A stretch of 64,000 bases of DNA from Pyrrhoderma lamaoense (GCA_002794735.1 NBAZ01000002.1:434001-498000); one strand, 5' to 3'; counted from the first letter of the stretch, positions 13,594 to 26,353 are shown. The notes: a model not told the origin generated them from the sequence alone. A program made the numbers and translations.

Positions 13594-13694
13594 CTATCAG
13601 CGAGTTCCTCTCGAACGACGCATGATTCGCCCAGCTCGACCAATTCGAGCTTTATCATCTCGGTGGAGTACATTTCAATTTGGGCGATAGGGTC
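13594..13694 (-). other. Exon-like block, unknown gene (downstream block)
   Basis: Read on the minus strand, an acceptor AATTAG precedes a 101-nt open stretch that ends at the donor GTAACC. The translation begins DPIAQIEMYSTEMIKLEL and continues with ELGESCVVREELADR, which is strongly protein-like. It joins in phase 0 to the block at 14316-14378, although 621 nt separate them and a missing exon is possible. No downstream exon could be fixed. Family not recognised. Confidence 0.3.
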
Positions 13695-14315
13695 CTAATT
13701 TCAACAATGCGCCTAGTGTCCCGGAAGATTTCCATCTCAGCAGTTGGAATGATGTGCTACAAGGATGTATCTGACTAACACAAAAAAAGGGATCTAGGTA
13801 CCACATCTTACTAGCAATTTACGTACACTCAATAATCATAATGTCTATTGATTATTATTTTCTTTCTTTCTTTCTGTCCCTATGCCTGTCTGCTCGTATT
13901 TTCATGAATTATGCGTCTTCGGATCGACAAAGAAGGTTTGGGATGTCCGCCGAGCCAAGTTGTAGGAAAAGGAGATCAGAGTTTGGCGCAGGTTCAAGAA
14001 CATGTTGAGGCAATTAGGATGACGGGAGGGGGGATGCGACGAACGTTATCAAGTTTGTTCTTTTTGATCAGATCTTTCCGCGTTCACACTGAAAGGGCTC
14101 GGAGACGGAACCAAAGAGGATATGGGTTCACAACATGCATGAGGCTATAGCAGTTATCGGCGTGCACCGGTTTGCTGATGGAGCTGATGATTATATATCG
14201 AATCAAAAAAAGAAAAGAAAGACCAAAAAAAGAGATACGTAGAAAGATCTTTGGTAGGTTTAGTCTAAGTCAATCTAGCGAAAAGATGGAAATCCTTCTA
14301 TTTGTCAAAACTTAC

Positions 14316-14378
14316 TTTTCCTCCTGGCAATGAGAAGTCTTTGAAAATTGCTTGCTTTCCGCGCCGGTACAGATATTT
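14316..14378 (-). other. Exon-like block, unknown gene (upstream block)
   Basis: Minus-strand 63-nt block between acceptor TCTCACAG and donor GTAAGTTT, open in the frame KYLYRRGKQAIFKDFSLPGG. It joins in phase 0 with 13594-13694. A short ATG frame starting at 14539 (MSINIGSILEQGTLQLH) could be its first exon, but the frames do not meet without an extra assumption. If real, this gene is divergent from NEO1, whose start is at 14927. Confidence 0.28.
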
Positions 14379-14926
14379 CTGTGAGAGACGTAGAACTTTA
14401 ATCTTTGGCGGTTATGCGATGTCTATGGTGAACACATAGCTTTTGCGGTCATATCCGGTCTTAGATAGTTTAGTTTGACCAGGGCTGCGTGTAGTTGCAG
14501 CGTTCCTTGTTCTAGGATTGAGCCGATATTAATGGACATACTTTATTGCCGTAGGAATTAATTGGGTTATTTATTCCTTTTATTGGCAAGTTAGTTATCC
14601 CCCCTTTTTCTTACTCTCCTCAAGTGATATGCATTTGAAGATGTGAAGAATGTCGCGGTTGAACTTATCATAACTGGGTCCGGTTGAGAATTAGTACCTG
14701 CGGGAAAAGTTTACTTTATATGATGATATGGTAACGATACGTAACACGTTCATAGCTGTAACAGCGGGACCAGGAATTCACTTTGTATGGAAGGCGGCAG
14801 TAACTTAATGCATCGCCCAGAGTAGAACCATCTCTCTCTCAGAAGTGGCAAGACATATAGCAAACTCACTTCAATTGCTGTGTACAGGCTGGCGTTGAAA
14901 AAAGAAAGAAACTATTCTAACAATTG

Positions 14927-17900
14927 ATGCCTGATATCCCTCTGAAAGCACTTGGTCGAACGAAACGAACTAGAAACGGATATACACAGCTAGAGTCCGA
15001 CGAAGCTTCCTCCCAGCTTGAAGGAGGAGGTGCCGAAGAAAGAGAAGAAATGCCAATTCAACGTATAGCTGTGTCAGCTGCAGCGAGCATGTATAAGAAT
15101 AGGAAATCATCACGTCCTAAATCCTATGGAAGCTATAAGGATTCACCGGATGAAGAAGAGAGGCTTCTTGGAGGGCAGAACAATGTGGATATGTATGATG
15201 AAGGAGATATGCGTGTGCGAGCAGGGTCATCTAATCTGCGCTCGGCAAGTCTGCTATTTGCGAGAATGTGTGGCATGAAACTAACATCTGTAACTTATGT
15301 AGCGGAGTACAGATTCAAAGTCTAGCGGAGGGCTCCTTTCTGGACCATCGAAAGATAAATCTCGGACTATACCCTTTAGACCATCAGGTTAGCTGCCTCA
15401 ATAATATCGCGCTTTGTTCAAGTAGCTAACGATGTGTTAACAGAGAAATTTCAGAACAAGTTTCCTGCTAATATCGTCCGAAATCAGAAATATAATGTGT
15501 TCACATTTCTACCTATTGTTCTGTATGAACAGTTCAAATTTTTCTTCAACTTGTACTTCCTCCTTGTTGCCTTATCCCAATTCGTTCCCCAGTTGAGAAT
15601 AGGTGAGTAGGAACTTTGGGTTTATACACTCTCTCTAACTAGTAAACAGGGTTCCTTACTACTTATATTGCTCCATTGGCGTTCGTACTGACTGTAACTA
15701 TGGGGAAGGAGGCATATGACGACTACAAACGCAATCTTCGAGATAAAGAAGCTAATTCAGCCAAGTATCTAATCTTAGAGCCGTCTTCTTCTCCTCGTTC
15801 TTCACATGATGGCACGAATATTGAAGACGACGAAGAAAATGATAATCCAGATGCACCTATGCATCCCTCAACTGGACCACAGACCCGAGCAATCCCAAGC
15901 TCGAAGATACGCGTTGGTGATCTTGTATTCCTTGAAAAAAACCAAAGGGTGCCTGCGGATATGGTCTTACTGCGGACGTCCGATGCGAGTGGCACTTGCT
16001 TCATTAGGACAGATCAGCTCGACGGAGAGACTGATTGGAAATTACGTGTTGCTGTACCCAGTTGCCAAAAGCTACGGTCTGACAAAGAGCTTTTAAGACT
16101 GGATGCTGAGACTTATGGTGAGTTCTAGTTCGTATCTGAGGCATTGGAGATATGTTTATATATGTGTGTAGCCGATGCTCCTATCAAGGATATCCATACT
16201 TTTATTGGAACGTTCTCCATTAATAGTCCTCCTCCTGAACGCCTTGATTCCGATGGTGTTCCTCTTGGACCTGTACCTAAGGTTGAACCACTCACAGTAG
16301 AGAATGTACTTTGGTCAAACACTGTTCTTGCGGCTGGTTCTGCAGTCGGTCTCGTTATCTACACTGGATCTGAGACTCGAGCTGTTATGAATACCAGTCA
16401 CCCTGAGACAAAGACAGGCTTACTTGAGATTGAAATTAATCGACTAGCAAAGATTCTTTGTGCAGTAACGTTTGTCCTGTCGTTTGCTATGGTGGCGCTG
16501 AACGGCTTTCGTGGGCAATGGTATATCTACGTTTTCAGGTTTTTGATTCTTTTCTCGTCTATCATTCCAATTAGGTAAGGAAGCATGGCTTTGATTTGAG
16601 AAATTGGACTCTGATGTGCTGGTAGTTTGCGAGTAAATCTTGATATGGGGAAGACAGTATACTCGCATCTCATTATGACGGACAACGAGATACCTGACAC
16701 CATTGTCCGAACTAGTACACTTCCAGAAGAACTAGGCAGGATTGAATATCTCTTAAGCGATAAAACTGGAACATTGACGCAAAACGGTGAGTGAAAAAAA
16801 AAAAAAACAATGCTATTGAGTAGAATACCCGCTTGAGCTGTAATTTATCTAGAAATGGAACTTAAGAAACTGCATATGGGCACAATGTCTTACAGCGCTG
16901 ACTCGATGGATGAGGTTGCTCATCAATTGGCTCTGGCGTTCGGACTCAGCTCCGAGCAGGGTAAGGCGTATGATTCATATCCGTTATAACTATTCTGATT
17001 CGTAATAATGCATGTCTCTAGCTAATTTGCGTCAGGGTTCTGTTGCGACGGGGATTCAATTCGCAACTCGAGGTCGCCGTGATATGTCTTCTCGAGTAAA
17101 AGACGTTGTAACTGGCCTTGCTTTATGTCATAACGTATGTTGCGTGTGTTCATTGTTTAATATGTGGATGATTATTTTAACATTTTTTTCTTCTTCTTCT
17201 AAGGTTACACCTGTTACCAATGATGATGGATCTGTTACGTATCAGGCGTCTTCTCCTGACGAAGTAGCCATTGTTAAATGGACAGAATCTATCGGGCTCA
17301 CGCTCGTCTTCAGAGACCGTACTCACATCACTCTTCAAACTCCGGAAGGCGTGCGTCTCGAGTTCGAAGTTCTTGACATCTTTCCTTTTACCTCGGAATC
17401 CAAGCGGATGGGCATTGTCGTGCGGGAAGTCTCCTCGGGGGAAGTCACTTTTTTGCAGAAAGGCGCCGATGTCGTAATGGCACGTATTGTGCAACGTAAT
17501 GACTGGCTTGAGGAAGAATGTGCGAACATGGCACGCGAGGGCCTACGAACTCTTGTTATCGGCAGGAAAAGGCTTAGTGAACAGACTTATCAAGCGTTTA
17601 AGGATCGTTACCATGCGGCTAGTATACAGTTGCAAGGAAGAAATGAGGCAATGGCTGATGTTGTCGCTGAGTTCCTGGAGCGCGACTTGGAGTTACTTGG
17701 ACTTACCGGTGTTGAGGACAAACTTCAGATGATGTGAAGTCGACTATTGAACTACTTCGAAATGCTGGTATCAAGATTTGGATGTTAACGGGTGATAAAA
17801 TCGAGACGGCTACTTGTATTGCGATCTCTACAAAACTAGTAGCACGAAACCAGTACATACACCAGGTAGCCAAACGTGAGTATGACTAAACACAACATTT

Positions 17901-19386
17901 TCTCTCCTAACAAATACTCATTTTCTTTCACTCTATAAGTCAAAACTGCTGATGAAGTCAAACATCAGTTGGACTTTCTTCAGGCCAAACCTGACTGCTG
18001 TTTAGTTATCGATGGCGAATCACTTCAGCTTTGTCTAAACCTTTACAAGAATGAGTTTGTTGAGATTGCTACTAAACTTTCTGCTGTTGTTGCCTGTCGA
18101 TGTTCTCCAACACAAAAAGCAGATGTTGCAAGGTTGATTCGGAAACATACCAGGAAACGTGTCTGCTGTATAGGAGATGGAGGGAATGATGTAAGCATGA
18201 TTCAAGCAGCTGATGTTGGTGAGTGATTCTGCATTATCTATCATAGGTCTGATAAGCTAATGGTGACGAATCTTTTTAACCCTATAGGTGTTGGTATAGT
18301 TGGAAAGGAAGGGAAACAAGCTTCATTAGCTGCCGACTTCTCTGTCACTCAATTTAGTCATCTGACAAAGCTTTTACTCTGGCATGGGCGAAATTCGTAC
18401 AAACGTTCTGCTAAACTTGCTCAATTCGTTATACATCGAGGTCTAGTCATCTCAATCATGCAATGCGTCTTTTCCGCTATCTTCTACTTCGCGCCTATTG
18501 CGCTATATCAGGGTTGGCTCATGGTAGGATACGCAACAATATACACCATGGCGCCCGTGTTTTCGTTAGTACTCGATCGTGACGTGAATGAGGATGTAGC
18601 TCTCCTATATCCAGAATTGTATAAGGAACTTGTCAAGGTGAGTTCTTTACTAACCGCTTTTCTTGTATTCCCACTTAACATGTATTATTCTGGTGAAGGG
18701 ACGATCATTATCGTTCAAAACGTTTTTCATGTGGCTTATGATTAGTGTATATCAAGGTACGGGTTTGACTTGAAAAGGATTCACACAGAAGGTAATAACT
18801 GAATGTAATTTTGGATCACGAAAAAAAAACTAGGCGGAGCCATCATGATCATGTCGTTATTACTATTTGAGAATGAATTCCTGAACATTGTTTCTATTTC
18901 TTTACCGCATTGGTGATTAATGAACTCATTATGGTTGCAGTGGAAATAACAACTTGGTGAGTACCTTTCAGGTCCTTCTCTTTCTTCTTCTTTGTTCGGT
19001 TTTCATTAACCTCGCGGCTTCCTCTTCCCCCCCCCTCTCTCCTTTCCCCGGTTTATATTTGTTCGATCTAGGCATATTTATATGGTACTCTCGGAGATCA
19101 TTACTCTTCTAATCTACGCTATAAGTATCGTATTCTTACCGGAATACTTCGGTACGTCTTTCTATTGCTCTGAAGATTATTACCTATGGGGTATCGCTTT
19201 CCAAGCCTCCTTCTTCTAACTCTATCCGTATTCTCCAATTTCGTTTTTATAGATCTTGCTTTCGTAACTACCGTACGTTTTGCATGGAAGGTTGGATTAA
19301 TTGTTGCTGTTAGCGCTTTCCCACTTTATCTTTACAAACTTATCCGTAGTCGGATCAGACCTTCAACTTCTAGTAAATTATTATAA
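14927..19386 (+). CDS. NEO1: P4-type phospholipid flippase, Neo1/ATP9 class
   Basis: Phospholipid-translocating ATPase of the Golgi/endosome that moves lipids to the cytosolic leaflet; yeast Neo1 is essential and works without a Cdc50 partner. Fifteen exons: 14927-15244, 15303-15387, 15444-15602, 15650-16117, 16172-16574, 16626-16786, 16853-16960, 17022-17134, 17204-17875, 17940-18218, 18288-18637, 18699-18756, 18834-18956, 19072-19151, 19253-19386, giving about 1170 residues. Visible motifs: [17 protein letters not shown] in the first membrane pair, actuator loop [12 protein letters not shown], phosphorylation site [12 protein letters not shown] (Asp about 523), nucleotide domain KGAD and [11 protein letters not shown], hinge [11 protein letters not shown], then the C-terminal membrane segments. 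Intron 1 uses a GC donor (TCG/GCAAGT). Two single-base losses break the frame: at about 17728, inside the conserved KLQDDVK region, and in the T run at 18901-18903. With these restored all phases agree. Confidence 0.93.
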
Positions 19387-20088
19387 GTATCATTCAACAC
19401 TCAATCATTTAACTCAATCTTTTATCTAACTCACATCGTGCGAACAACTTTGAGTATACACACAATATACATACCCACCCGTTTCGTCCTGTTTTTTTCT
19501 TTCTTTCTTACTTTCTGACTACATCGGACAGTTTCTTTTGGATATAAAGAAAAAGTTTCGATTTTTTGTAATAAAAATATAAAGAAAAACTAGGAAGTAA
19601 AGCACACTTATAATCTTGCAGAATCATTTCTGCACGTCAGCGAACGACTAACATGTGGGGGAGGTTGAAAATATAGAAGAAACAAAAGAAAGTACTAAGG
19701 ATGACAGGTGAAGTAGCTAGCTAGTAAGGCAATCGGGATAAGTAACAAAGCAGAGGGATTTGAACAGTTTGGTTGTAATTGTTGAATTGCACAAGATGTA
19801 AGTACCGAAAAAAACAGACAAAGAGTGGGTAGGAGGGGGGTAGAATGGGGAGTGAAGAAAGGGTGTCTTTGGTGGTGATAGTAGACAAAAAATATTTACA
19901 GTTATCCACCTAGACAAGGGGTAGAGAAAAATAGAAGCATGGACTGAGGCAGTCAAAGAGACATACTACGAGATGAGATATAGTGCGTAAACACTTGATG
20001 CTTGAAAGGAGCTTGTTACCACTTGAAAGTCAGAGAGGTACACGCCGAACGAAAAGAAAAGAAAAAAGAGTCAAGCTTTCCCATTTCC
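19387..20088. other. Convergent 3' intergenic region NEO1/NST1
   Basis: About 0.7 kb between two converging genes. It is AT-rich and should hold both 3' UTRs and polyadenylation sites (for example ATAAAAATATAAAG near 19570). No coding or RNA gene seen. Confidence 0.6.
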
Positions 20089-21286
20089 TCAGTTCCCACT
20101 ACTATGTGGTGGTGTTGCAGCAGTATTATGAGTATGATGTAAAAAATGACCATGTCCATTGACATGAAAGTGAGTGTTAGGAGGTGGTGTCCAATCATTT
20201 AAACCTGGAGTTTGATGCACTTGACCAGGCGCCTGGTTCCACATACTTACACCTACAGCGTTGACAGGACCAGTAGAACCTACAACAGAGTTTATTCCAT
20301 TAGCGATGTGCATTGCGCGCTGCGGAGATGTATAAGCGACCGGGGGCGGAGGGTTAGCCCAGGGCGTGGCTATTGCGACAGAACTTCTTGGACTATGCCA
20401 CGTCTGACCAAGGGGGGCCGTGGTGACACGTCGTGGTGGCGCTTGTAACACTTCATCATCATCAGCGGCAAGCGCTGACGAACCAAGGACTTTTGGACTA
20501 GGACTACGTCTACTAGGAGAAGCACCACCTGATCCGGGTGCGGAACCTGAACCATGATGGTCACCGTTTATACCGTTTGGACCATTTGGACGGCTAATTA
20601 TACCAATATTGGGACGAGTAATAGGACCAGGGTCTGCTGCAGAGGACATGCGACGAACAGGTTGCTGCGGGCCTGATATCATTGTAGGTGTTGAGATAGA
20701 TGTCTGCATGCCAGCAACCTTAGGGGGCCCTATCGGGGCAGCTGGAGCAAGACCGCGCCCAAATCCAACCTCAAATGGTGGCCCAGAAGCAAAAGTTCGG
20801 GGCATCGGAGAGGGACCAAGAGCCGGCGGGGGCACACTACCTATTGGACTGACAAAAGCTCCGTAAGGTGGGATTGTAGCTTGCGCAGCAGGAAACTGTG
20901 ACCGAGGAGACATAGCAGATTGTGAGACTGGAGCACTCTGAGGAAAGACAGGCGTAGTAGGTTGTATACTAGACGAGGTTGTTGGTGAAGAGTGCTGAGA
21001 AGATTGAGCATGTTGAGGACTTAAAGGTGAAGGTATCGGTATTGGGCCATTAGAACGAGAGGGCTGCCTCTGTTGCTGGGTAATTGGAGCCGCAGGGGCA
21101 AGAGGTGCAGCAATCGGCTGGACGGTAGGCTTACTCATTACCTTCTTGGGAACACTGTTTGCACCTGGAGTCGGTTGACGTTGAGAACCTGAAGCTATTG
21201 CGTTAGTATGAGGGGAAGTGGGAGGACGAGTCTTAGAAACAGAACTAGCAGCACTAGCAGCAGCTCGGGCCTGTTGCTGTTGCTGT

Positions 21287-21321
<35 letters not shown>

Positions 21322-24300
21322 AGCAAGTCGTTCCTTAGCCTCTCTCTCCTCCTTCTCCTTTGCCAAACGTCTCTCCTGCTCTTCCTTCTCTTGTTGTTCC
21401 TTCTTCATCCGTTCCCTTTCCGCCTTTTCAGCAGCAGCCTTAAGCTTAGCATCCTTTTCCTCTTTTATCCGTCTTTCCCTTTCCTCACGTTCTCTCCGCT
21501 CTTCCCTAGCCTTTTGTTCCTTTTCTCTTTTCTTACGCTCTCTCTCAGCTTGCAACTCTTTTTCTTCAGCTAAACGCTTCCGTCTCTCTTCATCTTTCCG
21601 TTGCTTCTCTTCCTCAGCAGCTTTCCGTGCCGCCTCCCGTTTCTGCCTTTCTTCCTCCTTTTTCTTCCTCTGTTCCTCTTCAGCCTGACGCTGTTTCTCC
21701 TTTAACAAGGCCTCGCCTGCGGCTTTCTGCATTGCCCTAGTAGCCTTTTCCATATCTTTAGCTTGTTTTTGAAGCCTAATAGCCGCGTATTAGTGCTACT
21801 TTCGTTGTGGTATACGAAGTCCAAGCTACACACCTCTTTTTATCTTTCTTCTTTTCCTTCTCCTTCTGTTTCTTTGCCTCCTTCTGTTTGGATGCAGCTT
21901 GCTCTTCCTCCAACTCACGTAGAAGCTGATTTTGACGTTCTTGAGACACCTTTTCACGATACGCACTTAAGACACGCTGTTCAAACATACGTGCGGCGAA
22001 AATCGAGAACATACGCCGTCCCTCTTCCATTTTCTGCGCTTCCGTCATGACCTACGTACAGTAACAGAAGTTGAATTTTAGATGACACCACAAAACGTTT
22101 ACCACTCACCTCGTCTTCCTCCTCGTCCTCTTCATCCTCCTCATCCTCGCCATCGTCCTCCTCATCCCCTTCATCCTCCTCGTCCTCCTCGCTGTCATCC
22201 TCCACGCTTGCTGCGGCATCCTCCTCCCTTTGCATACGGCGTTCGGCTAATTGTTCCATCATTTCAAGGAATTTCTGCCCGTCATTTTTTAGTAAATCAT
22301 CAGCAACCGTTAGTATATTGCCTGGCCCTTTGAGTATACAGACATCAAGATTTGTTAGTATATATGCACATTTGATAAGCATGTATGACGATCTATATAA
22401 ATTCTCACCTGCGACAGTGAAGCTACTTCCGAAATTGAAAAGACTATCCCGCCCAGTGCCTTTGGTCCCGTTAGGGGTACCTCGTACACGAGCCTCTGCA
22501 TGGCATGGGTGGCCATTTCGAGTAACGCCGGCATCGTCATCGTGATCACCATCCTCGTCTTCATCTTCCTCGTAATCCTCGTCATCTTCTTCATCCTCAT
22601 AGTCTTCCTGCTCAGCTTCATCGTCGTCAAATTCAGAATCGATTTTTCTGGGGCCGTTCGTTAGTGTTTTATTTCGCGCGTTTTGAGGGTGACTGTACGT
22701 ATTATGAGTTTTTCCACCTGGGCCAACAACAAGGCCATTTTTATCCAACTCCACACTCCCAGGAAACGGACCAGGACCAGGAGGTGGTGGTATAGTACCA
22801 CCGGAAGAAACGTACTGCTGCTGGTAATTTGCGTACTGTTCTAGTTCTTCGTAATATGCATCGTACAGTACCTCGAGTTCCTCCTCAATTGCACTCCTAT
22901 ACCATAGTTAACATCACCCGATTAAGCATCGGAAATATAAAACATTTGTACAAACAATCAGTGTATGGGTCCAGAAAATCCACAGAATGATTAGTAAAAA
23001 TTTTCGTCGATGAGAAAGAGAGAGAACTGAATGCGAACCTCTTTCTACCGCAGACTGCACACGTACAACTGTGTTTCTGCTGCTCCTTCATTTTTCGTAG
23101 CACCGCTTCCTTTTCAACTTTGACGAGAGCACGCCTCTCATCCTCTCCTAATTGTAGCCAGAATTCCTTTATCCGCTCGCGCTCCTCACTCGTATTTGTA
23201 CTCCAAATTTTGCTGTTTGACTTTGTATTCGAACTTACGGATTGGGTCCCAGGCGGCCGGTGTTTCTGAGGTGCAGAAGCATTGGGAGTCTGCGGCGATG
23301 TATGCTGATGTGTATGGTGACTTGGGTAAGCTTGTGGAGGAGCTGGCGCCTTACCGGCTGCTCTAGCAGACCGGGGCATCGTAGTGTTTGTCGGTGCAGA
23401 TTGAGTTTGAGCGGGCGGAGCCGTATAAGGCATAGGTTGTTTTCCCGCTGCGCGAGATGACGGCGGAGGCGGATTTCTGGCGGGAGGCATGGCGCTGGCT
23501 GCTTTCTTGTGCTTGTGCATAGGCAACAGCGACGGGGGGACTGTGCTCACAGTTCTAGCCACGTGAGCTTCTACTGCTATATTGGGAGCCGTGCCGGATA
23601 CCGGACTTGTGGCAGAAGTCACATCTACTCTAGTTGCCTTTTTTTTCTTTTTCTTTTTTCTTTTGCTAGTCACGCCAACAATCCCGCCCTCCGAAAGTGC
23701 CGGCAATTCCGGCCCATCCTCATCATACATGTACTCACCCCGTACGGTACTCATATTCGTTGTTCTCGTAGTCGCTGACACCGCCGATGTCCGAACTTGC
23801 CCAAAATCCATCCTCATATCCATCTCAATCCCCCCTTCATCATCAGAGAATTCTTCTTCATATAATTCCACCTCGTCATCATCTATGAAGTCGTGAGACA
23901 ACATAACATTCGCATGTACAGCGGTCTGTCCTGCTCCGCCTCCGCCTCCACGCATTGCCCCGGAACTTTAACGGATGAGATTTGCTCGATAGCTTTTCTC
24001 AGTATTGGATCGAAATCCGTATTAGCCATGGGCCTTCCGTCTTCGCCGTCCGGTAATCCATCGACATTTGCGTGCCCATTCGGACTTCCCATGCTCAATC
24101 CCATACCGATGCAGTTTTGCACAAAAGCACGCCAATCTTCCTTCTTCATCTCCTCCGCACCAAACCCCATATTCGCCATACTTGATAGAGCATTCTGTAC
24201 AAAGGCGCGTATACCTTTAGGTAAGGCTTCCAGGCTCTCTCGTATTTCTTCAGTCGCATCTCTATTTTCAGGAGTATCTAAGTCTGCGTTCCGCGATAGG

Positions 24301-24770
24301 TCTGGCATCATCTGAGCTTGTTCTATTCCATTCATTCGATAGCCGTCTGTCGGAAGGTCGTGGTGACCGGTACAATAGCGTGTGCCCGCAGAGAGAGAAG
24401 CAAGTGAAGCTGTCGTTGAGAGATGAACAGATTCGAGATCAGGAGACAAGCCTGTGCGCGAACGAGCGAAAGGGGAGGGTGTATAAGGATCAAGTTCGGT
24501 CATACCTTCTTCCATGCCCAATTCTTCGTCTTCATACATATATTCATGTTCGTTGTGTACTCCATATGCCGTATTATGCATAGTAGTTGTGATTGGATTA
24601 GTATACGTGTCTCTATCAGTTGCCTTTCCTTTCCCTTTCTTTTTCTTCTTCTTCTTTGCGTTCGCCTGAACCTCAACAGGTCTAGCTTCACTCACCGACA
24701 TAGTGTGCTCAGCATAATGTCTACCAGCCTTGACTGGCGAGTCGGACGTTATGTTACGCGTTTTAGGCAT
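20089..24770 (-). CDS. NST1: Stress response protein NST1 homologue
   Basis: Negative regulator of salt tolerance in yeast; large, low-complexity cytoplasmic protein. Five exons: 24770-23039, 22896-22409, 22327-22110, 22051-21834, 21775-20089, about 1447 residues. In order: Lys-rich N-terminus (a [11 protein letters not shown] tract), acidic regions, a second Lys run, the diagnostic Cys motif [20 protein letters not shown] across intron 1, a Pro-rich patch, long Asp/Glu-rich stretches, a roughly 250-residue Glu/Lys/Arg coiled coil, about 17 consecutive Gln, and a Pro/Ser/Gly-rich tail to HSSGN. The [24 protein letters not shown] block is the family signature. One base is missing in the C run 23958-23961 (plus strand); without it exon 1 splits into two overlapping frames. 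Codon content of the coiled coil creates many open frames on the opposite strand, which are not genes. Confidence 0.9.
21271..21320. repeat. CAG/CAA repeat encoding polyglutamine in NST1
   Basis: Mixed CTG/TTG triplets on the plus strand encode about 17 consecutive Gln in the minus-strand NST1 frame, at the end of the coiled-coil domain. Mixed codons suggest a tract held by selection or old enough to have diverged. Confidence 0.9.
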
Positions 24771-25506
24771 CTTAGAGTAGCACGCCTAGCCTATTTACTT
24801 GTAGTAACAGTCCGGTGGTTGCTTCTTAAGAAGTTGAAATTGGCAAGTCCAGAAACCTGTATACACAGCAATAATTAAGAAAGTAAGGAAGTTTAGGAAT
24901 GTCCGGTCCAATCGATGAGCGCTTAACGGACGTACACGTTTTGTCGTGAAGCTGACGAGCACAAACGACTAATAATGTCCTATACTCTGTTGTCAACAAG
25001 AAACAGATTGAGTATAGAGCAAGTGCCTATGCAAGTCCAAGGATGAGACCTTAACTAACGGCTCTGTCGGGGAGTGAAATGAGCGTGTAGATCACAAACT
25101 TCTCACAAGTAATAAGTTTGCCCACTAGTATTACATGTAACAACAAATTTATTACGACTATCCGCCACGCATTTCCAAATTGAGAACCTCCAAGGTCACA
25201 CTTGCCGTGCCGAGCCGAGGCATCTATGTCACACTATATTACGGCCGGGTACATCAAAGGAACAAAAAAATATAGCGCAAAACATGATGATGATTGCCGT
25301 TTCTAACCTAGTGATGCTGACCTCAGATCCGGTATACATTAGTAAGGCATACCCCAGCTACATATTACAAGTTATTATTATTGGTACTATAACTTAGATA
25401 AGGTTTCAACTACAATTAAGTAATAACTATCAATGACCGTGACCGTATCGTATCATACTAAATAAGTAATTTAGGAGGAGAAAGCTGACAAAGACGACAA
25501 CAACAA
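24771..25506. other. Intergenic region upstream of NST1
   Basis: About 0.74 kb that should contain the NST1 promoter and the 3' end of the minus-strand gene at 25507. No coding or RNA gene seen. Confidence 0.5.
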
Positions 25507-26353
25507 TTACACCGAAATTTTCATACGTTTGACATCCCGTGCCGCACTTACTGGCGGGATCCAGTCAACTGTCGCATCTCTTGGAGTACTGAAATATTGT
25601 TGCTGGTGTTGTTGCTGTTGGTGTGATTGTAATTGTTGTCGCTGCTGGTGTTGTTGCTGTGGATAAATATCTTCAGCCATTCGTTTCCGGGGATATGCAG
25701 CTGGGGCAGAAATTGAAGTTGAAGGAATTGAGATCAAGCTGTCATCCAATGAACCTTCTGCATCCAGGTCATCATCTGTTAAATATTCCTTCCTTTGCCT
25801 CCCATACCCTTCCTCAGATTCGACACTAACAGCCCGTATCGCCACGGGGGCTACAAGCCTCACATTAGCGTGCATCTGAGCCGGGAATTCGTTTAAGAGT
25901 GGTTGACCAGCCCAGACCCTGCCATTAACCGGAGACTGCTTGCTTACCTCATCTCCAGCAGAGGCTCTGTTCTTCCCCGACGAAGGCTTCTCTTTAGGAT
26001 CTTTCTTCTGGTACTTCGACTTTTTTGGCGGCCGCGGAAGGGCTGCGAGTTCTTCGATCCTCCGTTTAATTTCAGGTGCTTGACCTAGGGGCTTTAGAGT
26101 GATGGAATTATTGATGAACATCGCCGCAAGTGCAAAAGTGTAGTGCGAAGGCCATATACTGATTGAACCGGAAGGAAGACCTCGAGGCCACCCCGAAAGA
26201 TAAAAACCACAATTCAATAGCCATATATCAGGCCCCTAGGTGTGATAAGGTGTCACAATCCGCTTTCGTAAGGAAATGTAGCTAGTCTTCTTTAGACTCT
26301 TCAACTTACTTGAAGAAATCCTTTGGGGCAGGATGAAATATATGGTCTTCCAT
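25507..26353 (-). CDS. Conserved-looking protein of unknown function, Gln-rich C-terminus
   Basis: Not recognised. Proposed exons: 26353-26310 (MEDHIFHPAPKDFF) and 26235-25507. The N-terminal half is Trp/aromatic-rich (GPDIWLLNCGFYLSGW, WPSHYTFALAAMFINN) and looks like a folded domain. It is followed by a basic linker (RPPKKSKYQKKDPKEK), an acidic patch, a possible NLS (YPRKRM), a Gln/His-rich run and a short C-terminus KRMKISV. The basic and Gln-rich parts suggest a nuclear or chromatin-linked protein, which is inference only. The two exons meet in phase only if one G is restored at the acceptor (GGG at 26233-26235), the same one-base loss seen elsewhere. An alternative acceptor near 26262 would add residues but does not fix the phase. 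Confidence 0.5.

Larger units (their letters stand above)
4469..14926. other. Gene-poor region of about 10 kb, low complexity
   Basis: No gene model with conserved motifs could be built. From 4469 to about 5200 the plus strand is purine-rich, fitting a pyrimidine-rich leader of the minus-strand DUF1752 gene. From about 5280 to 7400 it turns pyrimidine-rich, and purine- and pyrimidine-rich blocks alternate up to about 9400. Microsatellites: CT repeats at 9074-9094, GT at 12538-12552, TG at 13528-13546, AT-rich TTA units near 7800. Numerous short frames here are runs of Ser, Leu, Arg or Lys created by these tracts and are not listed. Three exon-like blocks are listed separately. No tRNA or rRNA was recognised. 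A long upstream region is common for fungal regulators, so this may be mostly cis-regulatory and leader sequence. Confidence 0.6.

Noticed and set aside
4469..14926. tRNA genes
   Set aside because: No GGTTCGANNCC box B with matching A box and foldable acceptor stem was found on either strand.
17012..18745. NEO1 as a pseudogene because of two frame breaks
   Set aside because: Both need just one restored base, all other exons are intact with perfect phases, and the same error type occurs in essential RPC2.
21208..21573. Leu/Ser-rich plus-strand frame of 121 residues resembling a membrane protein
   Set aside because: It is the antisense of the Gln and Glu/Lys coiled-coil codons of NST1.
22082..22333. 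Pro/His-rich plus-strand frame
   Set aside because: Antisense of the Asp/Glu-rich exon of NST1.
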